This document shows, piece by piece, positions 11,641 to 21,050 of a DNA stretch of 64,000 nt. Numbering within the stretch: position 1 is the first letter of the stretch; each line of letters begins with the position of its first letter. The translations under genes were made by a program, and so were the position numbers. The stretch is from Climacium dendroides (taxonomy: Eukaryota; Streptophyta; Bryopsida; Hypnales; Climaciaceae): positions 19,879,092-19,943,091 of the forward strand of contig OX467090.1 of assembly GCA_950106755.1 (NCBI GenBank), read 5' to 3'. The notes under the pieces are model-generated. The model had not been told where the DNA came from. It saw only the letters and a list, made by a program, of their open reading frames with translations, and did not search any database.

Positions 11641-12940
11641 TTATCCAAAAATGTTATGTGTCAACCACCGGTAGGAGGGGGCAAAACTTCATCTCTCTTT
11701 TTAATGCAGTGGGTCTCCCATTTGTTATTTGTTAAAACAAAAACAAAAACAAACCTTCGCACTCTCCAACAGGCTCAAGCCTGCCAGTCTCCATCCCTCC
11801 AGAATAGCGCCAGTGCTGTGAGTCAGGCACAGTTCCATAAAAATAATGCTGGCACCAACCACCAAGCAATTTGATGCTAAGAGCTTGCTTTCGTCTTTGC
11901 TTCGCTGGGCCTTCGTCAGCCTTGTTGGACTCCATCTCTTTCCGTCACGCTTCTACTGTGCTTCCTCACCTGCTTCCGTTCCTTCGCTGCCAAGTCTCCC
12001 GATCACGATTCGAGGAGCCTCCCTGTGATGGGTCTGAGTTCCGCCATGGTGCCAGGCGGAACCCGCCAGCACCCGCCGGCACCCACCATATTTTTGGATA
12101 TGTGCGTGGGCTGTTTGGCAGTCAATTCGTCGCGAGTGCGTTTTTAGAATGCGCACGCTTTATCGACGATCCTGTGTTGATGGGCCTTTATAGAGCAGAG
12201 TATAATTAAGGTCGACGTGGGATTGTGAGTTGGTAGGAGAGCCAGAATTCATTGAAGGTTATACTCTGTGTCGATTGTAAATTGCACTTGAGCTGGCCGT
12301 TCGTGCATCCAAGTTGCTCTTGCTAGGAGGGGAAGAGATCGTGTGAATGCATTGAGCACAGGGAGTAGTGAGTTGGGAGTTGCGAGATTCTTAAGAATTT
12401 GGGGAAGGTTGGAGATTCGGGGTCGAATTGAACTTGAGACTAGGTGAGTACAGTACACTCTCGAAGTACACTTAGCAGTTCGAAGCATTTTCTAAATTGA
12501 TTTCTGCATTTCAATTTTGTGACGTTCCAGCACTTCGTTGAGCCTGGCAAATTAAATGAAGAGAAACAAGTTTCATGGCGAGATGTAGAATGGCATCAGA
12601 CTCTAGGCCTTCTGATTAGGGTATTAGAAGTTGCTTTCTATAGTTAGAACGAAATCAATGATCGAATCCAGTCCATGGCAATCGCATATGTTACAATTTA
12701 CTGCAGTTCAGACTAGTTGGACCAGCAGCGTCGTACTTCTGGATTTCCCCTCGCACAATTCTTCAAAATCCTGTCGGAAGCGGAGAATTTGTTGCAGTTA
12801 CACGTGAACGAGTTGGGAAGGTGACTCCAATTTGCAAAAGGTCTACCAAGCGTTGAAATATTTATCCATATCTGATCCAGGCTCAGTCTTGCAGAGCTCA
12901 TCTGGTGCACATCAGCTGAGAATCACAGCAACCCCAAGGA
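11641..12940 (+). promoter_or_regulatory. Putative promoter and leader of the DFR-like gene
   Basis: GC rises sharply from 11640. TATA-like strings lie at 12187-12196 (CTTTATAGAG) and 12201-12210. A possible leader intron has a consensus donor at 12444 (GTGAGT) and an acceptor ending at 12530 (ttccag); later acceptors near 12880-12900 are also possible. The open frame 11871-12209 has no recognisable content and is more likely promoter or leader sequence than a gene. There are several upstream ATGs, so the leader must be spliced or leaky for efficient use of 12941. Confidence 0.35.
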
Positions 12941-13990
12941 ATGACGAGCAGTCCTCAAATGCAACATGGCGACCTCTGCTTGGTGACCGGCGGATCCGGT
13001 TACCTGGCCACGTGGATCGAGAAGTATCTCCTGGAGGGTGGCTACCGCGTGCGCGCCACCGTCCGCTCCCTCCAAGATACCGAAAAGTTACAAACCCTGC
13101 AATCCCTTCTTCCCGGGGTCGAATTCGTCGAAGCCGACTTGAATCATGAAAACGGTTGGCAAGCCGCCATGGAAGGCTGCCAATGGATCTTCCACGTCGC
13201 GAGCCCGCAAGCCGATAAGGCAGAGGACCAACGCGCGGGTGGAGCCGTCGCCGGGACGAAGCACGTCTTGCACGCCGCCTTCACCTCCAACACAGTGAAG
13301 AAGGTCGTGGTCACCAGCTCCGAAGCAGCAGTGGCGTACGGCCACCCCCGCAGCAAGACCGAAATCAGCGAGGACGACTGGACGGACACGAAGGTCGTGA
13401 AACACGACTACCTGAGCAGCAAGGCACTCGCCGAGAGAGCCGCCTGGGACATGGCCAACGACCAGGCCGAAAGCCCAAACGGCGTCCCGCTCTCCACCAT
13501 CTGCCCGGGCCTCATCCTCGGCCCGTCGCTGGTCCCGTGGGGACGCTACAGCTTGAAGTCCCTCAAGGACATCGCCGACGGCACGACACCCGTCTTGCCG
13601 GACATGACCCTCCACGTCGTGGACGTCCGGGACTGCGCGCGCATGCACATCGCCATCATGGCCAACCCAGGCACCGACGGCCACCGCCACCTTTCGTTCG
13701 GCGACGTGGGGAAGTATGCCGACTTGGGCCGCTACGTGCAGGAGCAGTACCCGAATTCGAACCTCAAACCCACGACGCGGGTCATGCCCAATGCGCTCAT
13801 GTGGATTCTCAAATTCGTGTCCGCGGATGTTGCTGGAATTTACTCGCGGATTGGGGTACACTTCCCGTATCATACCAAGTACCCCAACGTTTATGTGTAC
13901 GAGTACACCAGCTATTCCGAGATGGTGCATGCGTCCATGGAGAGCATGATTGCGCACAAGTGGATTGTTTTGCAACCCGGGACAACGTGA
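12941..13990 (+). CDS. Dihydroflavonol-reductase-like NAD(P)H-dependent SDR
   Basis: A single-exon frame of 349 residues with the fold of extended short-chain dehydrogenases (the DFR / cinnamoyl-CoA reductase / epimerase group). These are soluble enzymes that reduce or oxidise carbonyl substrates with NAD(P)H; the substrate cannot be read from the sequence. The N-terminal Rossmann motif is TGGSGYLA (residues 16-23), with Ala at the third glycine position. The Arg-rich RVRATVR after beta-2 (36-42) fits NADP(H) binding. Then come VEADL (63-67), HVASP (85-89), the catalytic Ser in VVTSSEAAV (126/127), Y157-LSS-K161 and ICPGLILGP (187-195). The length is usual for the group. The first Met is taken as the start; Met7 is an alternative. 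The gene is much richer in GC than its surroundings, especially at third positions, and has no introns, unlike typical plant DFR genes. This may mean retroposition, transfer, or simply local codon preference. Confidence 0.85.
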   Translation: MTSSPQMQHGDLCLVTGGSGYLATWIEKYLLEGGYRVRATVRSLQDTEKLQTLQSLLPGVEFVEADLNHENGWQAAMEGCQWIFHVASPQADKAEDQRAGGAVAGTKHVLHAAFTSNTVKKVVVTSSEAAVAYGHPRSKTEISEDDWTDTKVVKHDYLSSKALAERAAWDMANDQAESPNGVPLSTICPGLILGPSLVPWGRYSLKSLKDIADGTTPVLPDMTLHVVDVRDCARMHIAIMANPGTDGHRHLSFGDVGKYADLGRYVQEQYPNSNLKPTTRVMPNALMWILKFVSADVAGIYSRIGVHFPYHTKYPNVYVYEYTSYSEMVHASMESMIAHKWIVLQPGTT

Positions 13991-14305
13991 AGTGTGGGGA
14001 GAGCTTTCTTGGCTGTTGAATGGACGGAGCTTGGCACAGACAAACGCGAACTTACATGAGAGAAAGGAGGTTGGGATAGAACCTCACTCGAAAAGCCTGC
14101 CAGTGCTAGTCAGAGAGAAAGAAAGAGTCTCTTTTCTTGTACGATAGGTGTTTGTTATTTACTGTATTTAGTGTATTATTTTCGGTGTGCAGTGTCACGA
14201 TTTCACCCATGTGGATGGTCAATCATCTTCACAAATTTTCATGCAACATTCAAAAGCACTCTTGATTTTTAAAACTATTCCTAGCAAATTAGAGAAAAAC
14301 AATAG
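13991..14305 (+). other. 3' flank of the DFR-like gene
   Basis: GC falls off within 200 bp. T-rich sequence at 14140-14200 is a plausible polyadenylation region, though no perfect AATAAA is present. Confidence 0.3.
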
Positions 14306-14307
14306 TA

Positions 14308-14877
14308 CTCCCTCCGTCCGAAAATGATCTTCCTATTGGACAAAATGTTCTGAATTAAGGTTGAAAATACTATTAATTTTAAGCTTGTTCTGCATTGCAA
14401 GTAGAGTTTGGTGCACTCCTAGCATTTGAGAAACTTTGAATTTTGGAACCCTTTTCAAAGTGCGGTTTTGGAGTATTGAAAAGAGGAATTTTGGGGGCAT
14501 TTTTAAGGAGCACCAATGGGTGCTTAATTGTTGAGTATGAAGTGTCATTTTGTGGGTAGTTAGTATGGACCCAAGACCATGTGTGGACCTCTGTACCACC
14601 TCCAAAAAGCTTCATCTCCTTCAATTGGGCAACACTCAAGGAGATGCAAAAAAAATAAGAACAAATAGTGTTGATTGACTCCTTCAATCATTTCATTTGT
14701 TTTTGAATTGGTGATTGCTTGGATGGAGGGGAACTATTGCTCAGAGTTGTTTTGTTGGTTCCATATAGCAATTGAAGCCAAATTTGACCAATTCTCAACA
14801 TTACAAAGTACAACAAGAAGATTATTTTGGGACAAAAAATTGAAGCCAATAGAAAGATCATTTTGGGATGGAGGGAG
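14308..14877. mobile_element. Stowaway-like element (Tc1/mariner MITE), 570 bp
   Basis: Ends are CTCCCTCCGTCC and GGATGGAGGGAG, each flanked by TA (14306-14307 and 14878-14879), the target duplication of Tc1/mariner elements. The terminal motif is that of plant Stowaway. At 570 bp it is longer than most Stowaways. The short ORFs inside carry no recognisable domain. Confidence 0.85.
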
Positions 14878-14879
14878 TA

Positions 14880-15310
14880 TGATCCTTAAATTAAGGTAGA
14901 AACACCAAAAATTGTCTATGTACCTATTTATGCACTATAGTTTTTTTTTAAGTGTCCCTAGCTTCCATTATAGTGTTCCTCAAAAGTTATTTAGAAACTA
15001 TTTGACTTCAAATTTTGATTTTAGATCTAGCTATATAACGGTTTCAATGGTTTAGAGAACTTCCCCTTTGAAAATTCACAAAAATTACATGTCATATCCA
15101 AAAAAAATTTAGAAATTCTTGATTTTAAATTGCTAATACTACAATATTATTTTTTCTAGAGAAAGGTGCCTCCAATTACGCTAAATTGCTTATTTTGATG
15201 ATTTTTAGTGTTTTCACTATAAGGGGTATTGTTGCAAATGATGCAATGCTTATAAACTAGTTGTCATTAATGAACAAGTTCATTGATTGCAAGAGTTTTT
15301 TACAATAGTT
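14880..15310. other. AT-rich intergenic DNA
   Basis: No gene, repeat boundary or structured RNA recognised. Confidence 0.35.
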
Positions 15311-15491
15311 TTACTACTAAAAAATTCAATTTTTTTGTTGATTTGGTGGCATTGATTTGGTTCACTTTTTTTGTTGATTAAGATAGTAATCTATTGATTC
15401 AAACAAATATCAACAAAAAAAGAACCAAACCAATGCAACCAAATCAATTACGCAACCAAATCAACAAAACAAATGAATTTTTTAGGAGTAA
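15311..15491. mobile_element. Inverted-repeat MITE, about 181 bp
   Basis: The ends TTACTACTAAAAAATTCA and TGAATTTTTTAGGAGTAA pair over most of the element, with inner arms containing TTTGTTGATTTGGT. They resemble degenerate forms of the CACTACTAGAAAATTC ends at 57618-57778, so this may be an older member of that CACTA-type family. No target duplication was seen. Confidence 0.5.
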
Positions 15492-16365
15492 TTTTATCAA
15501 AATTTGTATTTTTCTTTTGAGATAAAATAGTTTTGAAACAAAAACACTATTGTAACATCATGCAAATATTTAGGTTGGTTGTTCCTTTGAGTCACCAAGG
15601 CATTATTCAACAACGTTGAATTCCCCTTTTGATTAATCATTTCAAATAAGAAGAATATCATTATGGTATTGTCTCTTGTTAAAAATCCAATGAGAAGGTC
15701 AAGCTTGTATAAAAAATTGGATTTTGACATATATAAGAAAAAATATAAGGAAGACCAAAAAATGTCTCAAAGAATAATATAATTTGAGTACATGTATGGA
15801 GGTCTTTTAATCCTGTGGATATCATATGAGTCATTGGTTTAAAAAAATCCAAAAGTAATTATTGGAAGTCAAACTATTGTATAAGACTTCTTTTCATACA
15901 AACTCTAAGGATGAATAGTTGCACTTTTGTCATGCATAGAAAGATTCTTTGTCATTCATTGGCCAAAAAATGGACACAACATCTTTTAAGGGTTACAAAA
16001 AATTCCGTGATTTAAATGACCCAAACTGTAGATTCAGTGACTAAGGTTCAACATGCAATTTCTTTAGACTGAATCCACCCTAGACTAGCTCAAGTTGAAT
16101 CTTACAACTGAGGCTTGCACCATTGAGCCTTTGTAAGTAAAGAGAGAGTGCCACATGTTTGATGCCATAGACACCACATTGAAGTAGAACTTGACACTCA
16201 GCCTTTTGTTAGAGCTTGTATAAAAGGGATTACAATAGTGGACCCAAGTTGCTTATACTTATCATGCATTTGGAATTGAAGTGTGGAAGTGTTTGAGTGT
16301 TAGATTGTGTAGAAATCAATGGTGATCAGAGCCAATACATCATTAAGCAAGAAGATCAAGAGGTA
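15492..16365. other. Intergenic DNA before the pogo-like element
   Basis: AT-rich to 15960, then more mixed sequence. The minus-strand frame 15497-15730 has no recognisable content. Confidence 0.3.
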
Positions 16366-16446
16366 CACTAAAATTGGTAAATAGTGTTGGGTGATAATTA
16401 GTGTCATTCCCTGGTTTTTACCCCCAACACTATTTTCCAACTTATG

Positions 16447-16455
16447 TATAAATAG
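16447..16455 (+). promoter_or_regulatory. TATA box of the pogo-like element
   Basis: TATAAATAG lies 81 bp inside the left terminus and upstream of the transposase frame, a plausible position for the element's own promoter. Confidence 0.5.
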
Positions 16456-17176
16456 TGTTGGGCACTTAATTTGTGCTGCCTAAATCTGGCCCTACCTTGG
16501 AAACCTCAATTTTGGGAACCACAATTTCTGCCCCCCGCCCCCGAAATCTTGGCCTTCCCTGGAAACTTTACTTTTGGTCTTCTCTCTCACCGTGGAAGTT
16601 TTCTCCTTCCCTGGAATTTTTGTTTTTTGTTTGTTTGCTTCGTGTCCGGCGATTCATCCCTTACCTGGCGCACTGCAATTTCAGCCCATTGTGGTATTCA
16701 GTTTTGGTTAGGCTTTGCCCCTATAGCACATTCCTAGAATCCATTCGCAATTTCAGTTTTGCGTTGGAGTTTTTCTTCCTTCCACATTGTGGGCGCCACT
16801 TTGGGAGCACAAGACAGTTTTGGAGAGCTTCTTGAAAATTTCAGCCCACATTGTGAGCTTTAGGGGGGGGTGTTTATAGTCCGACGACTCCCGCCGATTC
16901 CATTGCCGCTTCAATTTGAATTTGAATCTTTCGGTGCCCTTAACTTTCAATTGAGGTATGCAATTCAACTTTTGATTACACCATTGGATTTCTCTTCCTC
17001 TCTTCTATTTACTGTGAAAGATGAATTTTTTTTTTGGTCGCCATTTTTTTAAAACCATTTTTTTCTGGATTTTCTAGCCCGGCATGGACCGCCCTCCGCT
17101 TGCTGATCTCAATGCCTCTCCCCGATGCCTCCAACAAGTTTCCAGCATTGCAACTTGACGAGCTGTTACTGCTTGG

Positions 17177-18523
17177 ATGGTGGAGGACGTCGCCATTCAC
17201 GGTGAGCATGGCCTAAATGTTCGCGTAATTCAAGCATTTCCAGAACATTTCCGTGGACAGCGCCCTGCCAACCTTGTAAAAGCCGGCCGATGGTGGCAGC
17301 AATGCCACCAATTCAATGAAGACAATGCAGAAAATGCAGCCCAAGTCACTGCATTCTCGTGCAGCCGCAACCGATTGGGCATAAGGCGGCGCCATTGTCC
17401 AAAAGCCAGACCAGGCCGAGGCAAGAAAAAAAATGAATGGGTACAATATTTATACCCACTTTTACTTGAAGAATTCAACCGCCTTCGAAAATCAGGTGTA
17501 AAGTTTTCTTCTCTTCTTCTTCGTGAGTTGGCCCTTTCCATTCTCGTAGCTCCCGAGTCCAATTTCACAGCCCAATCTGTTGACCCAAAGGATAATATTT
17601 TGTTGGTTAACAAAATTACCCCGAATTGGGTCAATCAATTCATGGAGAACCACAATATAGTCCTCCTCTCCCAACGTGGCCGTTTGACTTGTAGTCCTCA
17701 AAAAGAACTCCAAATCGAACAACAAACCGCCTATCATTTGGGGGTTTTGCAAAGGGGATTTGCATCCGGGGAATTTGATGAAAATCTAATGGAAAATCTG
17801 GATGAAACCCATTTTGTTGTCAATCTTGACAATGGACGCACTTTAGGGTTTCGGGGGGACACAACAGTCAAATATGCTGAAGTGGTTTCGGGTGGGGAGT
17901 CTATGACTATGGTGGTTCGTATTTCAGGAGGCCGGCGTGCTATGATAGAAGCTCCTATGCTCATTTTCACAAATGAAAATAGGAGCTACCCTATACGAGG
18001 TCTAATTGATAATATTCCCGGGGTGTCTTATAGGTCGGGCCCTAAAGGGTGGATGGACCAAACCATCTTACCCGAATATTTTTTGGAAAATCGGGCATAT
18101 CAAGCCGATCTTCATCACCGCATGAAGATCATATGGCTTGATAATTGTACCGGCCATACGGTGATCCCTAGGTTGGCTGATGTCCTAGCAGCCAAAAATA
18201 CAGTCTTCAAATTTTTACCTCCTTGTTCTACTCACCTTTGCCAATCAACAGGTACATTCTTGATTTCAAAGATCAAAGATGCATGGACAAGACGGTGGGA
18301 AGCCAAAAAAATTCAATTGATACAAGAAAATACTTGGCAAAATGCACCCCGGGCAAATGGACAATGGTCAGGTAAGTTGACCAATCCAGGGAAACGTTTT
18401 TTCCTACAATTGGCTGCTGATAGTATAGAAGATGTTAATAGAGAGGTGGATTGTGACAACATCTCCTATGCTAGAAAAGCAATGATTCGTTGTGGCTTGG
18501 CATTAGAACTTGATGGATCTTAG
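17177..18523 (+). CDS. pogo-like DDE_1 transposase, third catalytic Asp replaced by Gly
   Basis: An intact 448-codon frame. The transposase would bind the terminal repeats and cut and paste the element. Residues about 84-175 look like the CENP-B/HTH type DNA-binding part (YLYPLLLEEFNRLRKSG, ITPNWVNQFMENHNIV). The DDE domain follows: first Asp in ENLDETHF (D209), RTLGFRGD and SGGESMTMVVRISGGR after it, second Asp in WLDNCTGH (D322), and the third position in LPPCSTHLCQSTGTFLI. In DDxD pogo-type enzymes the third Asp falls at the residue that is Gly359 here (codon 18251-18253, GGT); the sister copy at 50147-50149 has GAT in the same context (CQLADTFLI). If Gly is real, this protein should bind DNA but not catalyse. 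An in-frame TGA lies shortly upstream of 17177, so the start is that ATG unless an upstream exon is spliced in. GC is well above the flanks. Confidence 0.85.
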   Translation: MVEDVAIHGEHGLNVRVIQAFPEHFRGQRPANLVKAGRWWQQCHQFNEDNAENAAQVTAFSCSRNRLGIRRRHCPKARPGRGKKKNEWVQYLYPLLLEEFNRLRKSGVKFSSLLLRELALSILVAPESNFTAQSVDPKDNILLVNKITPNWVNQFMENHNIVLLSQRGRLTCSPQKELQIEQQTAYHLGVLQRGFASGEFDENLMENLDETHFVVNLDNGRTLGFRGDTTVKYAEVVSGGESMTMVVRISGGRRAMIEAPMLIFTNENRSYPIRGLIDNIPGVSYRSGPKGWMDQTILPEYFLENRAYQADLHHRMKIIWLDNCTGHTVIPRLADVLAAKNTVFKFLPPCSTHLCQSTGTFLISKIKDAWTRRWEAKKIQLIQENTWQNAPRANGQWSGKLTNPGKRFFLQLAADSIEDVNREVDCDNISYARKAMIRCGLALELDGS

Positions 18524-18764
18524 AGTGTTGGACAACTATTTCCACATCTCCAAGACATTATTGCAAAACATTTGCAATACTTCCAAGGGCAAGAAGTGCC
18601 TAATTTAAATAGGGCAGTTTAGAGATTTTTTTTTTAGTTTTTACTGTTTTTTCCCTTCAATTTCTAGCCTACAGCTACGACTATTATATTGTACTTTTGA
18701 CTCTTCCTATATTTTGCAATATACACACATTATGAAAAATTTCAGCATTTCACCATTGCATTGT

Positions 18765-19285
18765 TTATTTCACCATTTCATTGTTTTTTTGGGCTTTCCA
18801 GCATTTATTTCAGGATTTCATTTAACTTTCCAACTTTTCAGGATTTCATTGTTTTTTGGGAGCTTTTCAACATTGATTTCTGAATTTCATTGTTTTTTTG
18901 GGGTTTTCACCATTTATTTCAGGATTTTAGTGTTTTGGGGGGCTTTTCACCATTTATTTCAGGATTTCATTGTTTTTCTAGGCTTTTCACCATTTATTTC
19001 AGGATTTCATTGTTTTTTTGGGTTTTTCACCATTTACTTCAGGATTTCATTGTTTTTGGGGGGCTTTTCACCATTTCATTGTTTTGGGGGGCTTTCAACA
19101 TTCATTTCAGGATTTCATTGTTTTTTTGGTTATTTCACCATTTCATTGTTGTTTTTTGGGCTTTTCAACATTCCAACATTTCAGCATTTCAACAATTCAG
19201 CATTTTAGCAATTTAGCAATTTAGCAATTCAGCATTTTAACAATTCAACATTTCAACATTTCAACATTTCAACATTTCAGCATTT
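18765..19285 (+). repeat. Minisatellite, about 40-bp unit, inside the pogo-like element
   Basis: Imperfect units built on CATTTATTTCAGGATTTCAT followed by a T/G run and CTTTTCAC repeat about every 40 bp; well-aligned units start at 18911, 18951, 18991 and 19031. It then breaks into short 'caacatttcagcatttc' repeats. The open frames here (18714-19224, peptides such as FISGFHCFFG) come from the repeat and are not called as a protein. The second element copy has a related array at 49531-49665. Confidence 0.75.
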
Positions 19286-19440
19286 CATACACCAGATATT
19301 ACGGACCTCTGACAATAGACTCAAATAAAGAACACAAGATATACTCATAAACATACATGTTATCATAAGGGGCTCAAACCACCCGACCATAGAGAGAGAT
19401 CAATCTATCAAAAGATGATCTCCTCACCCCCAAGCTCCCT

Positions 19441-19448
19441 CTTATATA
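19441..19448 (-). promoter_or_regulatory. TATA box in the Ty3/gypsy LTR
   Basis: The complement reads TATATAAG, followed by GAGGGAGC. This is the usual arrangement of a U3 promoter in the LTR of the nested element. Confidence 0.45.
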
Positions 19449-19924
19449 CTATCAAATAAGACTATAAGTCCTTAATATAGACTAGGACTTCTTTTTCCTA
19501 CTTTTGGCTTTCTAACCTTGTTTCTATCCAAAATTAGCCATTAAAGTAAAAGTCCTAGTTATCCTTTTCTAATCATATCTTGTCCTAATCTTTATCTTCT
19601 ACTTGGAGTTATCTAACTCCAAGTTCCACATGCTTCTTCTTGTCTGGGAGTTGTTTAACTCCAGTACATTAGTCATCCAAGTGGAGTTGTCTAACTCCAT
19701 TGCATAAATCCACCCTCTGAAGATCTCTATCTCCGGGCAATCCCTGTTTATCCACTAATGCACATTTCCTCATGAATTAGTCCATGATTCATAAATGCAT
19801 TCATCCATCAAAGGTCATGACGTAAAGGTCATGACACAATCATACATTCGTTTATCTATCAATGCATTCATCCATCCAAGGTTTGAAGGGTCACAAGGGT
19901 CATGACACAATCTCCCCCTCAAAA

Positions 19925-20353
19925 CTAGTCATTGTCCTCAATGACAAAACTAGGGTAATCTTTCCGAAAATCCATCTCTCTTTCCCAAAAAGCTTCATCT
20001 TCAGGATAATCCTTCCATTTAACCAATAGCCTTCGGAATGATTTATTCCGAAGATGTTGCATATCAACTTTTAGTATCCTTTCTGGTTCAGCAAGTAATA
20101 TTCCTTCAAGAGCAACTTTAGGAAGCTCAGGTAGCACATGGCTAGGATCAGAAACATATTTCCTCAATAAACTTACATGGAAAACATTGTGAATTTTCCA
20201 ATTGGAAGGCAAGTTCAATTCATAAGCCACAGGTCCTATACGTTTGCTAATTTCAAATGGACCACAAAATCGAGGAGATAACTTCCTTGACTTTCCAAGC
20301 TTTAATCCTGACCTTTTAGGTGTAACTTTCAAAAACACTTTATCACCAACCAC
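19925..20353 (-). pseudogene. Ty3/gypsy integrase C-terminus plus chromodomain (fragment)
   Basis: 142 residues on the minus strand. The first part, with GDKVFLKVTP, LSPRFCGPFEI and NVFHVSLLRKYV, is the C-terminal domain of chromoviral integrases. The end (PERILKVDMQHLRNKSFRR, LLVKWKDYPEDEAFWE) is a chromodomain with its Trp residues kept; such domains steer insertion to modified chromatin. The integrase catalytic core is missing, so this is a remnant. It joins out of frame to the RNase H fragment. Confidence 0.85.
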
Positions 20354-20670
20354 AAACTCACGATGACTTCGTTTCTGTTTAACGGTCGTCTAGAAAGAGC
20401 ATCAACAACAACATTTTCTTTTCCTTTAATATACTCAAGCTCAAAATCAAATTCTTGCATTAATTCCATCCACCTACATTGTCTTCTACTTAGATTTGGT
20501 TGAGTTGAAAAGTACCTTAATGATTGATGATCAGTTTCAATTTTAAACTTTATCCCTAGTAAATAATGTCTCCAAACTTTCAAGGCATGAATGACTGCTA
20601 ACAATTCTTTTTCATGTATTGGATAATTTAACTCTCCAACATTTAATTTTCGAGATTCAAATGCATTCAT
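20329..20670 (-). pseudogene. Ty3/gypsy RNase H (fragment)
   Basis: 113 residues on the minus strand with ESRKLNVGELNYPIHEKELL, HYLLGIKFKIETDHQSL and VVDALSRRP, the conserved motifs of gypsy RNase H. It begins directly at the duplicated LTR end (microhomology AATGCATTCAT) and breaks before the integrase part, so both sides are deletion junctions. Confidence 0.85.
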
Positions 20671-21050
20671 CCATCAAAGGTCATGACGTAAAGGTCATGA
20701 CACAATCATACATTCGTTTATCTATCAATGCATTCATCCATCCAAGGTTTGAAGGGTCACAAGGGTCATACACCAGATTTTCCCAACCATTCCAACTTCT
20801 ATATTTTGTTACCATCTAACACTAAATGCATTCTTCTACAAATTCTGAAATGACGGAAATTTACTTCAAAGCTAAAATAGTGTTAGAATTGGTACAAAAA
20901 GATCTAACACTAAGCGTGCACATCGCTATTAGTGTTAGTTGGGATAATTAGTGTTGCCAACACTATTTACCAATTTTAGTGTAGATATGGAAGGAAGGAG
21001 AATTACAATGTTATCTACCATTTTTGGTGTTGTTGATAGGGAAAATTTAA

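Larger units (their letters stand above)
19298..20766 (-). mobile_element. Deleted Ty3/gypsy (chromovirus) element nested in the pogo-like element
   Basis: On the minus strand, in order: a partial LTR (about 20659-20769), an RNase H segment, an integrase C-terminus with chromodomain, a polypurine tract (GAGGGGGAGA, complement of 19911-19920), then a fuller LTR (about 19298-19905). The 111 bp at 20659-20769 are identical to 19793-19903, so they are the same LTR end. gag, protease, reverse transcriptase and the integrase core are missing. The 13-mer TCATACACCAGAT occurs at both edges (ending 19297 and 20778), and the pogo-like sister copy keeps only one TTTCATACAC there, so this is an insertion. 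The exact LTR ends are ambiguous because of this overlap. Confidence 0.8.
16366..20981 (+). mobile_element. pogo-like (Tc1/mariner superfamily) transposon, 4.6 kb
   Basis: The ends are inverted repeats starting CACTAAAATTGGTAAATAGT (16366) and ending with the exact complement at 20981; both are flanked by TA, the expected target duplication. Inside are a TATA box (16447), a GC-richer leader, an intact transposase frame (17177-18523), a 40-bp minisatellite (18765-19285), a nested deleted Ty3/gypsy element (about 19298-20766) and a right subterminal region rich in TAGTGTT/AACACTA. A second copy (49328-51130, minus strand) shares the same right end. The base ends CACTA look like a CACTA element, but the duplication is TA and the transposase is of the DDE_1 (pogo/Tigger) type. 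Confidence 0.85.

Noticed and set aside
11871..12209. 112-codon ORF upstream of the DFR-like gene
   Set aside because: No domain, and it overlaps other frames in promoter-like, GC-rich DNA.
13088..13975. Long antisense ORF (295 codons) opposite the DFR-like gene
   Set aside because: It is a shadow of a GC-rich coding sequence; the plus-strand product has clear SDR motifs, the antisense product none.
16471..17052. ORFs upstream of the transposase
   Set aside because: Several frames overlap, no domain is seen, and this segment is best explained as leader of the pogo-like element.
18714..19224. Overlapping ORFs of up to 164 codons with FISGFHCFFG-type repeats
   Set aside because: They are translations of a 40-bp minisatellite; three frames are open at once and nothing suggests selection on the peptide.
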